Positions 7,991 through 15,793 of a stretch of DNA of 22,468 nucleotides are shown in pieces (positions within the stretch are counted from its first letter, which is position 1; each line of letters starts with the position of its first letter). The stretch comes from a virus: positions 1 to 22,468 of the IMG/VR virus record IMGVR_UViG_3300042902_000010; one strand, 5' to 3'. Below the pieces are notes generated by a model. The model worked only from the letters and a program-made list of their open reading frames with translations, did no database searches and was not told the DNA's origin. Position numbers and translations under genes: made by a program.

Positions 7991-8637
7991 AACTAATAAC
8001 AGAAACAATCGAAGAAGTTAAATATTTGGTTGAATCTACCGAAGATGGTAAAAAATCATTGTTCATTCAAGGACCATTCCTTGTTTATGATAAACCAAAT
8101 AGAAATGGTAGAATGTATTCTAAAAATATCCTTCAAAAAGAAGTTGATAGATATAACGAAGAATATGTTAAAACAAAACGAGCGTTAGGTGAATTAGGTC
8201 ATCCTGATACACCATCAATAAATTTAGAAAGAGTTTCACACATCATTACAGAACTGAAAGATGATGGAACATGTTATATCGGTAAAGCAAAAATTCTAGA
8301 AACACCATATGGAAACATTGTCAAAAACTTCATGGACTCTGGTGTGAGTTTAGGTGTTTCTTCTAGAGGTATGGGTACATTAAAACCAGGTAACAGTGGT
8401 ATTAATCTGGTACAAGATGATTTTAAATTAGCAACAGCCGCAGATATTGTCGCTGATCCATCAGCTCCAGGTGCTTTTGTAAATGGCATCATGGAAAATA
8501 AAGAATGGTTATTTGTCGAAGGTCGATACGTAGAGGTCGATATTGATAGTGCAAAACGACAAATAAGACAAGCATCAGCAAAAGAGATAGAGACTGTTGC
8601 AGTGAAACTGTTCGAAAACTTTCTATCAAAACTTTAA
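7987..8637 (+). CDS. 21: Prohead maturation protease gp21
   Basis: This serine protease inside the prohead trims the capsid protein and destroys the scaffold so that DNA can enter. Length is 216 residues (T4 gp21: 212). The early region GPFLVYDKPNRNGRMYS is typical of the family. The catalytic histidine is probably H72 in ALGELGHP and the serine S125 or S126 in LGVSSRGMG; a following DIVADPSAPGAFV segment contains the conserved aspartates (D153, D157). T4 gp21 cleaves after glutamate in (Leu/Ile)-X-Glu; a matching LQE occurs in the gp23 here at residues 50-52. The start overlaps the preceding gene by four bases (ATGA), indicating coupled translation. Confidence 0.93.
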   Translation: MKLITETIEEVKYLVESTEDGKKSLFIQGPFLVYDKPNRNGRMYSKNILQKEVDRYNEEYVKTKRALGELGHPDTPSINLERVSHIITELKDDGTCYIGKAKILETPYGNIVKNFMDSGVSLGVSSRGMGTLKPGNSGINLVQDDFKLATAADIVADPSAPGAFVNGIMENKEWLFVEGRYVEVDIDSAKRQIRQASAKEIETVAVKLFENFLSKL

Positions 8638-8640
8638 TTT

Positions 8641-8648
8641 TATAAATA
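8641..8648 (+). promoter_or_regulatory. T4-type late promoter box TATAAATA before gp22
   Basis: An exact TATAAATA lies three bases after the gp21 stop. The strong Shine-Dalgarno AAAAGGAG at 8658-8665 and the ATG at 8673 follow. It should drive the scaffold and capsid genes together, as no separate box is seen before gp23. Confidence 0.85.
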
Positions 8649-8672
8649 AGATATCATAAAAGGAGATTCCTA

Positions 8673-9707
8673 ATGTCAACAAACAAATTATTTGAGGCAG
8701 CATCTGACATTCTTTCTAAGAGCAAAAGTTCAGCACCTGCTGATCCAGCTCGGAAATTGGATGCAGAGATTGTCGATCTAGGTGGACCAACTAATAAAGA
8801 TGCTAGTCCAATGAATCACGCAGAAAAAATTGATGCAACTAAAGGCGCTAAGACTGCTGTAGCACCCAAGACAAAACCATCAGCAGCTTCTGGTGATACA
8901 CAAATGGGCAAGATGAAGCAAGAAGAAACTGAATCGGAAGATGAAGTCATTTCTGAAGAAGAATCAGGATACCAAGAACTCGATCTATCAGAAGATATTG
9001 ATGCCATTTTTGGTGGTGAACAAATCTCTGAAGACTTCCGTTCAAAAGTTACTACAATTTTTGAAGCACGAGTTTATGATAAAATTGCTCAAGTTCAAGA
9101 ACAACTTGAAACAGAATATTCTTCAATGTTAGAAGAAGCAGTTGAGTCTGTTAAAGAAGACTTATCTGAAAAAGTTAATGACTATTTGTCGTATGTCGTT
9201 GAACAGTGGATTGCTGACAATGAAATCGCAATCGAATCTGGTCTCCGTTCAGAATTGACTGAAGAGTTTATTTCTGGTCTTAGAAATCTTTTTGCAGAAC
9301 ATTATATTGACGTTCCATCAGAAAAAGCAGATTTGGTTGAAGAACTCGCTAATAAAGTCGAAGAACTCGAAGACAAATTGAATGAAGAAATTGAATATGG
9401 TATCGATCTTAAGAAGTCATTGATCGAATCACTCAAAGTTGAAATTGCACATGAAGTAACTGAAGGTCTTACAGCAACACAGGTAGAAAAAATCAAGTCA
9501 CTCGCAGAAAGTGTTGGATTCTCCACAGCGGACGAATACAAAGACAAACTTGAAACAATTCGTGAGAATTATTTCCCATCTGGCGTTAAAAAAGCTGAAG
9601 CAAGACAACTTCAAGAACAAATGGAAGATGAAACCGAACAAAAGTCGATCTCAGCAGATCCATATGTTCAGTCAGTCATGCAAGCATTATCAAAAACAAA
9701 AGTTTAA
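8673..9707 (+). CDS. 22: Prohead scaffolding core protein gp22
   Basis: This is the main internal scaffold that shapes the prohead and is later digested by gp21. The protein is acidic and low in aromatic residues. An Ala/Lys/Asp-rich N-terminal third (about 1-85) is likely disordered; a Glu-rich stretch at 85-110 follows. Residues about 115-275 are long helices with heptad character (for example DLVEELANKVEELEDKL), expected for a coiled-coil core. At 344 residues it is longer than T4 gp22 (269), mostly because of the N-terminal extension. Position between gp21 and gp23 is diagnostic. It has its own late promoter and a strong ribosome site. Confidence 0.9.
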   Translation: MSTNKLFEAASDILSKSKSSAPADPARKLDAEIVDLGGPTNKDASPMNHAEKIDATKGAKTAVAPKTKPSAASGDTQMGKMKQEETESEDEVISEEESGYQELDLSEDIDAIFGGEQISEDFRSKVTTIFEARVYDKIAQVQEQLETEYSSMLEEAVESVKEDLSEKVNDYLSYVVEQWIADNEIAIESGLRSELTEEFISGLRNLFAEHYIDVPSEKADLVEELANKVEELEDKLNEEIEYGIDLKKSLIESLKVEIAHEVTEGLTATQVEKIKSLAESVGFSTADEYKDKLETIRENYFPSGVKKAEARQLQEQMEDETEQKSISADPYVQSVMQALSKTKV

Positions 9708-9735
9708 CCTAAAAAACTCTAATAAGGGGATTTAA

Positions 9736-11067
9736 ATGTATTTAACCGAAGACTTACAAAAAAAATGGCAACCAGTTTTGGACCATGCAGACTTACCAGC
9801 AATCACTGATCCATATCGTAAAGCAATTACTGCTCTCGTTTTGGAAAATCAACAACAAGCAATGATCAAAGAAGGTTCAATCCTTCAAGAAACAGCACCA
9901 ACGAACTCTGCTGGTACAGGTGGTTTTAGTGGTGGTGCAACTGCAACTGGTCCAGTAGCAGGTTTCGATCCAATCTTGATCTCGCTTGTTCGCCGTTCAT
10001 TGCCAAATCTTATCGCTTATGACGTTTGCGGTGTTCAACCAATGACAGGCCCAACCGGTTTGATTTTCGCTATGCGTTCAATGTATGGTACAGATCGTGT
10101 TCCAAGTTCTGGTGCAGAATCGTTCTACAATGAAGCCAACACACAGTATTCTGGTGCAAACACTCACGGTACTTTCTCACTTGCCGCTAACACAGCAGTA
10201 GGTAATGGTAACGTTTTTGCCGCAACAATGACTACTGGTACAGGTATGCCAACAGCAACTGCTGAAGGTTTAACTCCTGCTGAAATGGGTTTCTCAATTG
10301 AGAAAGTTACTGTTTCTGCTAAGACTCGTGCTTTGAAAGCAGAATACTCAATCGAATTGGCACAAGACTTGAAAGCAGTTCATGGTCTTGACGCTGAAAC
10401 AGAATTAGCAAACATTCTTTCTTCAGAAATTCTTGCTGAAATCAACCGTGAAGTTCTCCGCACAATCTATTTGACTGCTAAAGTTGGTGCTCAAGTTGGT
10501 ACTACAACTGCTGGTACATTCGACTTAGACACAGACTCAAATGGTCGTTGGATGGTTGAGAAGATCAAAGGTTTAGCATATCAGTTAGAACGTGAAGCAA
10601 ATACTATTGCTAAAACAACCCGTCGTGGTAAAGGTAATGTAATCATCTGTTCATCGGATGTTGCTTCTGCTTTTGCAATGGCTGGTTTACTTGACTATAA
10701 CTCAGCACTCGTAGGTCAAACAAACTTGACAGTTGACGATACAGGTAACACATTTGCTGGTACTATGTTTGGTCGCTTGAAAGTTTACATCGATCCATAT
10801 TTTGCCGCATCATCGACATCAGAATTTGCTGTTATCGGTTACAAAGGCTCAAATGCATATGACGCTGGCTTGTTCTATTGCCCATACGTTCCTCTGCAAA
10901 TGGTTCGTGCTGTAGATACAAATACCTTCCAACCAAAGATTGGCTTCAAAACACGTTACGGTTTAGTTGCTAACCCATTTGCTGAAGGTACAACGCAAGG
11001 TTCAGGCGAATTGAATGTCATGAGCAACGTGTACTACCGTGCAATGAAAATCTCGAACATTATGTAA
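9736..11067 (+). CDS. 23: Major capsid protein gp23
   Basis: This HK97-fold subunit builds the hexameric lattice of the head. The opening is MYLTEDLQKKWQPVLDH, and the body contains family stretches such as GFDPILISLVRRSLPNLIAYD and PMTGPTGLIFAMR. A probable gp21 cleavage site is L50-Q51-E52 followed by T53, which would remove a 52-residue N-terminal piece. Length is 443 (T4: 521). The Shine-Dalgarno AAGGGGA lies 8-9 bases before the ATG. Codon use differs from the neighbours: all 16 arginines use CGT or CGC and none AGA, as expected for the most abundant virion protein. A strong terminator follows. No separate gp24 vertex gene is seen next to it. Confidence 0.97.
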   Translation: MYLTEDLQKKWQPVLDHADLPAITDPYRKAITALVLENQQQAMIKEGSILQETAPTNSAGTGGFSGGATATGPVAGFDPILISLVRRSLPNLIAYDVCGVQPMTGPTGLIFAMRSMYGTDRVPSSGAESFYNEANTQYSGANTHGTFSLAANTAVGNGNVFAATMTTGTGMPTATAEGLTPAEMGFSIEKVTVSAKTRALKAEYSIELAQDLKAVHGLDAETELANILSSEILAEINREVLRTIYLTAKVGAQVGTTTAGTFDLDTDSNGRWMVEKIKGLAYQLEREANTIAKTTRRGKGNVIICSSDVASAFAMAGLLDYNSALVGQTNLTVDDTGNTFAGTMFGRLKVYIDPYFAASSTSEFAVIGYKGSNAYDAGLFYCPYVPLQMVRAVDTNTFQPKIGFKTRYGLVANPFAEGTTQGSGELNVMSNVYYRAMKISNIM

Positions 11068-11106
11068 TTTTGTTTGTTGATTAAATCACCGTTAAGAGTG
11101 ATGTTT

Positions 11107-11139
11107 AGAGAGAGAACTTCGGTTCTCTCTCTTTTTTTT
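11107..11139 (+). terminator. Strong intrinsic terminator after gp23
   Basis: A perfect 11-bp stem (11107-11117 with 11122-11132) is capped by the very stable UUCG tetraloop closed by C-G and runs into eight T residues. It ends the capsid transcript. The next late promoter begins one base beyond the T-run. Confidence 0.95.
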
Positions 11140-11140
11140 A

Positions 11141-11148
11141 TATAAATA
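11141..11148 (+). promoter_or_regulatory. T4-type late promoter box TATAAATA, five bases before a start codon
   Basis: This is an exact late box immediately after the gp23 terminator. Late transcripts in T4 start a few bases after the box, so this transcript would start at or next to the ATG at 11154. No Shine-Dalgarno site can fit between. Confidence 0.75.
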
Positions 11149-11153
11149 CATCT

Positions 11154-11687
11154 ATGAGTATACTAGACAGAAACCCAACAAATCCAAACTTCCTTCAACC
11201 GAATAAATTTCAGTTGTCGTTCAGTCGTGCGCCAGCACTTCAATATTTTTGCCAAGCAGTCACTGTTCCAGGAATATCAACATCTGAAATTCCTAGAAAC
11301 ACACCGTTTGTTGATCTATATGTTCCTGGCGAAAAAGCAATATATGACATATTCAACGTAACTTTTTTAGTTGATGAATCATTACAATCTTGGTTAGAGA
11401 TACATGATTGGATAAGAGGAATGACTTTTCCAAAAGATTTCACAGAATATCAAGATCTTTCAAGGTTGTCTAAGTATACTGGCAATGTAGATAGACCACA
11501 ATATTCTGATGCGACACTTACAATCATGTCTTCAGCAAATACACCTACGGTGAGATTTAAAATGTATGATTGTTTTCCAACATCAATCTCAGCATTTGTA
11601 TTATCATCACAAGAATCTCCTGATAATATAATTACTGCAGATGCGGCATTCAGATTTTCATACTATGACATTGAAAAATTAATTTAA
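11154..11687 (+). CDS. gp19-like tail tube family structural protein
   Basis: This is probably a virion protein related to the tail tube. It begins MSILDRNPTNPNFLQPNKFQ, and the segment LQYFCQAVTVPGIS parallels the CKTAQLPGSTVG region of gp19. The following EIHDWIRGMTFP and a closing strand AAFRFSYYDIEKL also fit the gp19/tube-initiator fold. Length is 177 residues. T4 has no such gene after gp23; in some relatives this slot carries a tail-completion gene (gp3), and I cannot exclude that role. The ATG lacks any Shine-Dalgarno and lies five bases after a perfect late promoter box, so the message may be leaderless. No better start is visible, because the first residues look like conserved sequence. 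Confidence 0.75.
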   Translation: MSILDRNPTNPNFLQPNKFQLSFSRAPALQYFCQAVTVPGISTSEIPRNTPFVDLYVPGEKAIYDIFNVTFLVDESLQSWLEIHDWIRGMTFPKDFTEYQDLSRLSKYTGNVDRPQYSDATLTIMSSANTPTVRFKMYDCFPTSISAFVLSSQESPDNIITADAAFRFSYYDIEKLI

Positions 11688-11720
11688 TTATGTTTTGATC
11701 CTCAAGGAGGACACTATTTT

Positions 11721-12155
11721 ATGTTTAAACTTGATGAAATATTAGCGGAATGGGACAAAGATTCAGAACTCGATAGAACTGAACCAGGACGTGAATTAAT
11801 AAAAATACCAAAACTTCACAGCAAATACTTAACCATAATGTCTCACTATAGACAGTTGGTCAGAAGTAATGAATTCAGAATTGCTGAACTGAAGAAACTC
11901 AAATGGCAATACTACACAGGTAAAATGTCTCAGGAAGATCTTGCAGAGAATTCTTGGCAACCATTTCCGTATGTGTTGAAATCCGATGTCACTACATATA
12001 TTGATGGTGATAAAGACTTGAATAGATTGATGGCACAAAAATCCATGAATCAAGAATGTGTTACTGCATGTGAGTTCATTTTAAAAGAATTGCACAGTAG
12101 AACATTTCAATTGAAATCATTCATCGATTATGAGAGATTTATACAAGGTGCTTAA
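11721..12155 (+). CDS. uvsY: UvsY recombination mediator protein
   Basis: UvsY helps the UvsX recombinase displace the single-strand binding protein gp32 and load on ssDNA during recombination-dependent replication and repair. Length is 144 residues (T4: 137). The helical segment SKYLTIMSHYRQLVRSNEFR, then LKKLKWQYYTGKM, matches the T4 pattern in which basic residues precede a Tyr-Tyr-x-Gly motif; the C-terminus is a second helical region. The perfect Shine-Dalgarno AAGGAGG at 11704-11710 fixes the start. The stop overlaps the uvsW start by one base (TAATG). T4 also carries uvsW and uvsY close together, in the other order. Confidence 0.88.
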   Translation: MFKLDEILAEWDKDSELDRTEPGRELIKIPKLHSKYLTIMSHYRQLVRSNEFRIAELKKLKWQYYTGKMSQEDLAENSWQPFPYVLKSDVTTYIDGDKDLNRLMAQKSMNQECVTACEFILKELHSRTFQLKSFIDYERFIQGA

Positions 12156-13621
12156 TGGACGTTTTACAACTCACTAAACTTAATGATGCATTCATAAAAG
12201 TTGAATGTGAGAGGAGTATGGCTCAAGAATTGTCTGATTTTTTCACATTCTTTGTTCCTGGGTATCAATTCATGCCTTCATATAAGAACAAAATTTGGGA
12301 TGGAAAAATCAGACTTTTCGATTCCAGAACTAACACAATATATTATGGATTAATACCATACATCAAATCTTTTTGTGATGAAAGAAATTACAAAATACAA
12401 ATCGATCCAAATTTAATTCTGACTCAAGAATTTTCAATCAAAGAAGCGGTTGATTTTATATCAACATTAAATTTACCATTCGAACCAAGAGATTACCAAA
12501 TTAAGGCTTTTGTCCATGCTATACGAAACAAAAGAACTCTTATATTATCACCAACAGCGTCAGGCAAATCACTAATAATATATCTGATTCTTCGTTACAT
12601 GGAAGAATGTGATCATAAAAGAGGTTTGCTTATTGTACCGACAACATCACTTGTTGAACAGATGTATAGTGATTTCAAGTCTTATGGATATGATTCTGAA
12701 GAATATTGCCACAGACAGTATTCGGGAAAGGAGAAACATACAAATAAATTCTTAACAATCACAACTTGGCAAAGCATATACAAAAATCCAAAAGACTATT
12801 TTGAACAATTTGATTTTGTTTTTGGAGATGAATGTCACCAATTTAAATCCAAATCTTTAACGACAATTATGTCCCAGATCACAGACTCGAAATATAGAGT
12901 CGGTTTAACAGGAACATTGGATGGAGCACACACACACAAACTTGTGCTTGAAGGATTGTTTGGTCCAGTATATAAATCAGTCACTACAAAAGAATTGATT
13001 GACAGTAAACATCTGTCAGATTTTAGTATTAGATGTTTAGTGCTCAAGTATCCAGAAGATATATGCAAGTTGGCAAAGAAGTGGAAGTACATGGACGAAA
13101 TGAATTATATTGTATCTAATAATTCAAGAAACGTTTTTATCAAAAATTTATGCTTATCTTTAAAGGGAAATTCTCTAGTTTTGTTCAATTATGTAGAGAA
13201 ACATGGCAAAATTCTATATAAAATGATAGAATTAGAGAAGAAAAAAAGAAAAGTATTTTTTGTGTTCGGAGGCACAGATGTAGATGTACGTGAATCAATT
13301 CGTGCAATTACAGAGCAGGAAAATGATGCCATTATTGTTGCGTCATATGGCACGTTTTCGACAGGCATAAATATACGTAACTTGCACAATGTCATCTTTG
13401 CATCACCATCAAAGTCTAGAGTTAGAAATCTACAATCAATTGGTAGAGGATTAAGAAGGGGTGAAAACAAAGATGAAGCAGTTCTCTATGATATTTCAGA
13501 TGATTTTAGAAATGGTTCTTTTGTGAATTTTACATTGAGGCATTTTATAGAGAGAGTCAAAATATATGATGAAGAGAAATTTAAATATAAATTTTATAAT
13601 GTGGATTTGAAAAATGGATAA
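12155..13621 (+). CDS. uvsW: UvsW RNA-DNA/DNA helicase
   Basis: UvsW is a superfamily 2 helicase that unwinds R-loops and branched DNA and helps shift T4 replication from origin-dependent to recombination-dependent initiation. The N-terminal 105 residues fit the small UvsW DNA-binding domain. Helicase motifs follow: a Q-like PRDYQIKA at 111-118, motif I SPTASGKS at 132-139, motif II DECH at 225-228, motif III LTGT at 251-254 and motif VI QSIGRGLRR at 427-435. Length is 488 (T4: 503). The start overlaps the uvsY stop by one base and the stop overlaps the next gene by eight bases, so three genes form one unit. Confidence 0.95.
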   Translation: MDVLQLTKLNDAFIKVECERSMAQELSDFFTFFVPGYQFMPSYKNKIWDGKIRLFDSRTNTIYYGLIPYIKSFCDERNYKIQIDPNLILTQEFSIKEAVDFISTLNLPFEPRDYQIKAFVHAIRNKRTLILSPTASGKSLIIYLILRYMEECDHKRGLLIVPTTSLVEQMYSDFKSYGYDSEEYCHRQYSGKEKHTNKFLTITTWQSIYKNPKDYFEQFDFVFGDECHQFKSKSLTTIMSQITDSKYRVGLTGTLDGAHTHKLVLEGLFGPVYKSVTTKELIDSKHLSDFSIRCLVLKYPEDICKLAKKWKYMDEMNYIVSNNSRNVFIKNLCLSLKGNSLVLFNYVEKHGKILYKMIELEKKKRKVFFVFGGTDVDVRESIRAITEQENDAIIVASYGTFSTGINIRNLHNVIFASPSKSRVRNLQSIGRGLRRGENKDEAVLYDISDDFRNGSFVNFTLRHFIERVKIYDEEKFKYKFYNVDLKNG

Positions 13622-14033
13622 AGTTCTTATAGTTAGACTTCAAACTGGTGAAGATGTCATTGCAAAATATACAGAATTGGAAGGTAGTGGTGAAGTAATT
13701 CTTACTGATCCAATGACATTAATATTCAAACAAGTATCTTCTGGTAAAGCGTTCATCATGAGTCCTTGGTTACCAGTAGACTTGATTGAAAAGAATCAAG
13801 CATACATATTCATGGGTGATATCATTACCCAAGTCAAACCAAAAAGAGTTGTAATTGAATATTACAAAAAGATAGTCAATGAAACTAATATTGAAGTCAT
13901 GCAGTCTGCAAAAGATATTGAAGAATCATTGTTGAATGATTGTGAAGAGTCTTTTAATATAGATGATGAATTGTTTGAAGATGATATAGAATCATTTAAT
14001 AACCAAACTACTAAGAAGCAATTACTACATTAA
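13614..14033 (+). CDS. Small Sm/LSm-like protein with acidic tail
   Basis: The function is not established. Residues about 1-85 look like a five-strand small barrel of the Sm/LSm/Hfq type: a start KVLIVRLQTGEDVIAKYTE, a strand GEVILTDPMTLIFKQ, a central SPWLPVDL and a strand IITQVKPKRVVIEYY. In Sm-like proteins this fold binds RNA as a ring, but I see no clear RNA-binding signature and the call is by pattern only. The C-terminal 50 residues are acidic and Asn-rich (DDELFEDDIESFNNQ), probably disordered. The gene overlaps the uvsW end by eight bases. The 157 bases after it hold no gene; their right part is the promoter for gp55. Confidence 0.7.
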   Translation: MDKVLIVRLQTGEDVIAKYTELEGSGEVILTDPMTLIFKQVSSGKAFIMSPWLPVDLIEKNQAYIFMGDIITQVKPKRVVIEYYKKIVNETNIEVMQSAKDIEESLLNDCEESFNIDDELFEDDIESFNNQTTKKQLLH

Positions 14034-14135
14034 TATTATTATTCTTAACTACCCAACAGCACCATTATACTGTGTTTGAAATATCTTGTCAAGTACTATT
14101 TTAGGTAAAGATATTAAATATATTAAAATAAACAT

Positions 14136-14164
14136 TTGACATCATATTCCATTTGTGTTATACT
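14136..14164 (+). promoter_or_regulatory. Sigma-70 promoter for gp55
   Basis: TTGACA (14136-14141), a 17-base spacer and TATACT (14159-14164), with the extended -10 TG at 14156-14157. The transcript should start near 14171, leaving a leader of about 20 bases before the ATG at 14191. This is a host-polymerase (early/middle) promoter, unlike the TATAAATA boxes upstream. Confidence 0.9.
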
Positions 14165-14190
14165 TACATTATGTTGATTACGGGAGTATC

Positions 14191-14745
14191 ATGGCTAAAA
14201 ATCCAAAACACTATGTTAATAATGCAGACTTTCTTGCATCACTAATAGAGTATCATAAAAATTGTGCAGACTCAAGGGAAAATAATAGACCCGAACCTGC
14301 CATACCAAACTATATTGGCGAGTGTTTTTTGAAGATCGCCGAACATCTTTCTAGAAAACCTAATTTTATTTCATATTCATTTAGAGATGAGATGATAGGT
14401 GATGGTATTGAAAATTGCATTATGTATTTTAGAAATTTTGATCCATTAAAATCTAGTAATCCATTTGCTTACTTTACACAAATCATTTATTTTGCCTTTC
14501 TACGTAGAATCACACGAGAGAAGAAACAATTGTATGTGAAATATAAAGCAACAGAACAGTTTGCTATTCTTGATGAAGGCGAATTGTTTGAAGATGAGAA
14601 TGGAAATACAAGACAGTTTGTACTCTATGATAATATCAGTGAGTTTATTCAGACTTATGAAGAAGCAAAGAAACAGAAGAAAGTTAAAAAGAAAGGTCTT
14701 GAGAACTTTATAGAGGAAGATAATGCGGATAGCACTGATCAATGA
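14191..14745 (+). CDS. 55: Late sigma factor gp55
   Basis: gp55 directs host RNA polymerase to TATAAATA late promoters, such as those in the first half of this window. Length is 184 residues from the ATG at 14191 (T4: 185). An in-frame ATG at 14155 is rejected because it lies inside the promoter; the chosen ATG has GGGAG at 14182-14186. The region FRDEMIGDGIENCIMYFRNF, then NPFAYFTQ and FLRRITREKKQ (about 64-112), matches T4 gp55 and is the sigma region 2-like part that binds polymerase and the -10 DNA. Near the C-terminus, LENFIEE (170-176) resembles the sliding-clamp contact of T4 gp55. The gene overlaps gp47 by 23 bases. Confidence 0.93.
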   Translation: MAKNPKHYVNNADFLASLIEYHKNCADSRENNRPEPAIPNYIGECFLKIAEHLSRKPNFISYSFRDEMIGDGIENCIMYFRNFDPLKSSNPFAYFTQIIYFAFLRRITREKKQLYVKYKATEQFAILDEGELFEDENGNTRQFVLYDNISEFIQTYEEAKKQKKVKKKGLENFIEEDNADSTDQ

Positions 14746-15793
14746 TACTCACGCTGGAGCTAGAGGTGATAGTTCAATATTCAATGAATTCTTTTTTAAA
14801 TTTTGGGAAAATACATTCTTTCCATACCTGAAAGAAAACAACATCAAACATGTATGCCATTTGGGTGATGTTGTTGATCGCAGAAAGTTTATTAATTTTG
14901 TCACTTTGAATTCTTGGCGAAAAAGATTTTTTGATGTGTTGAAAAATGAAGGTATTACAATGGACGTTATCGTTGGTAATCACGATGTCTATTTTCGTAA
15001 CACAAATGAAGTTAATGCAATGAATGAATTGTTTTATGGTTACGACAACATCAAAGTGTATATTGATCCAATCGACATAGATTATGACGGACTTTCAGTT
15101 GCTTTAGTGCCCTGGATAAATTCTACAAATTATGAACAGTCTATTGAGTTTTTAAATAAAACAAAATCACAAGTTGTTTTCGGTCACTTTGAAATTGCTG
15201 GTTTCGAGATGGATCGTGGCAACATAAGTCATGGTGGATTGGATAGAAAGTTGTTCAATAGATTCGATACAGTTTTATCAGGACATTTTCATCATAAATC
15301 TTCAAGTGGTAATATCACTTACCTTGGCAATCAATATGAAATAACATGGGCAGATAGTGGTGATCAAAGAGGTTTTCATGTAATTGATACTGATACGAGA
15401 GAAGTTGAGTTCGTTCAAAATCCACATACAATTTTTCATAAAATGTCTTATGATGATACTGAACGTGAATTTGAGTATTGGAATTCATATGATTTTTCTA
15501 AACTGAAAGATTGTTATATTAAGATTATTGTCGTAAACAAAAATAATGCATATTTGTTTGATAGTGTTGTTGATAAATTATATAAGGCGGATGTTGCAGA
15601 CATCTCAATCGTTGAAGATTTCACTGAACTCGACATTGAAGATGATTCAGAATTGATAGATCAAGCAGAAGATACAATGACAATTCTTTCATCATATATT
15701 GATGGGCTGAAATTGAATGTAGAATCTGATACACTTAAAAAACTTATGCGTGAACTTTACGTTGAATCTTTAACCTCAGAAATTATAGAATGA
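14723..15793 (+). CDS. 47: Recombination nuclease subunit gp47 (Mre11-type)
   Basis: gp47 is the metal-dependent nuclease subunit of the gp46/gp47 complex, which resects DNA ends to make 3' single strands for recombination and helps degrade host DNA. Calcineurin-like phosphoesterase motifs are in order: NDTHAG with D8 and H10, GDVVDRR at 48-54, GNHD at 85-88, GHFE at 154-157 and SGHFHH at 186-191. Length is 356 (T4: 339). The C-terminal third would bind gp46. The start lies within the end of gp55 and has GAGGAA at 14713-14718 upstream; the end overlaps gp46 by four bases (ATGA). Confidence 0.96.
   Translation: MRIALINDTHAGARGDSSIFNEFFFKFWENTFFPYLKENNIKHVCHLGDVVDRRKFINFVTLNSWRKRFFDVLKNEGITMDVIVGNHDVYFRNTNEVNAMNELFYGYDNIKVYIDPIDIDYDGLSVALVPWINSTNYEQSIEFLNKTKSQVVFGHFEIAGFEMDRGNISHGGLDRKLFNRFDTVLSGHFHHKSSSGNITYLGNQYEITWADSGDQRGFHVIDTDTREVEFVQNPHTIFHKMSYDDTEREFEYWNSYDFSKLKDCYIKIIVVNKNNAYLFDSVVDKLYKADVADISIVEDFTELDIEDDSELIDQAEDTMTILSSYIDGLKLNVESDTLKKLMRELYVESLTSEIIE

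Noticed and set aside
11085-11104. Small hairpin ATCAC/GTGAT just before the gp23 terminator
   Set aside because: It has only five pairs and an eight-base loop; the UUCG hairpin directly after it is sufficient as terminator. It might protect the 3' end, but there is no sign of it in the sequence alone.
11671-11699. TTGAAA-N17-TTTGAT as a sigma-70 promoter for uvsY
   Set aside because: The -10 matches only four of six bases and there is no extended -10, unlike the four convincing promoters in this window.
13586-13593. TATAAATT as a late promoter for the Sm-like gene
   Set aside because: It is one base off the consensus at the last position and lies inside the AT-rich end of uvsW, where such matches are expected by chance. 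Spacing to the next ATG (20 bases) is suitable, so it is not excluded.
14086-14115. TTGTCA with a GATATT-like -10 as a second promoter upstream of gp55
   Set aside because: Spacing is 18 bases and the -10 is poor; the consensus promoter at 14136-14164 explains expression. The remainder of the 14034-14135 gap shows no gene, tRNA or clear hairpin.
14155-14190. Upstream in-frame ATG that would extend gp55 by 12 residues
   Set aside because: This ATG lies inside the spacer/-10 region of the sigma-70 promoter, upstream of the transcript start, and lacks a ribosome site. The ATG at 14191 has GGGAG and gives the T4-like length.
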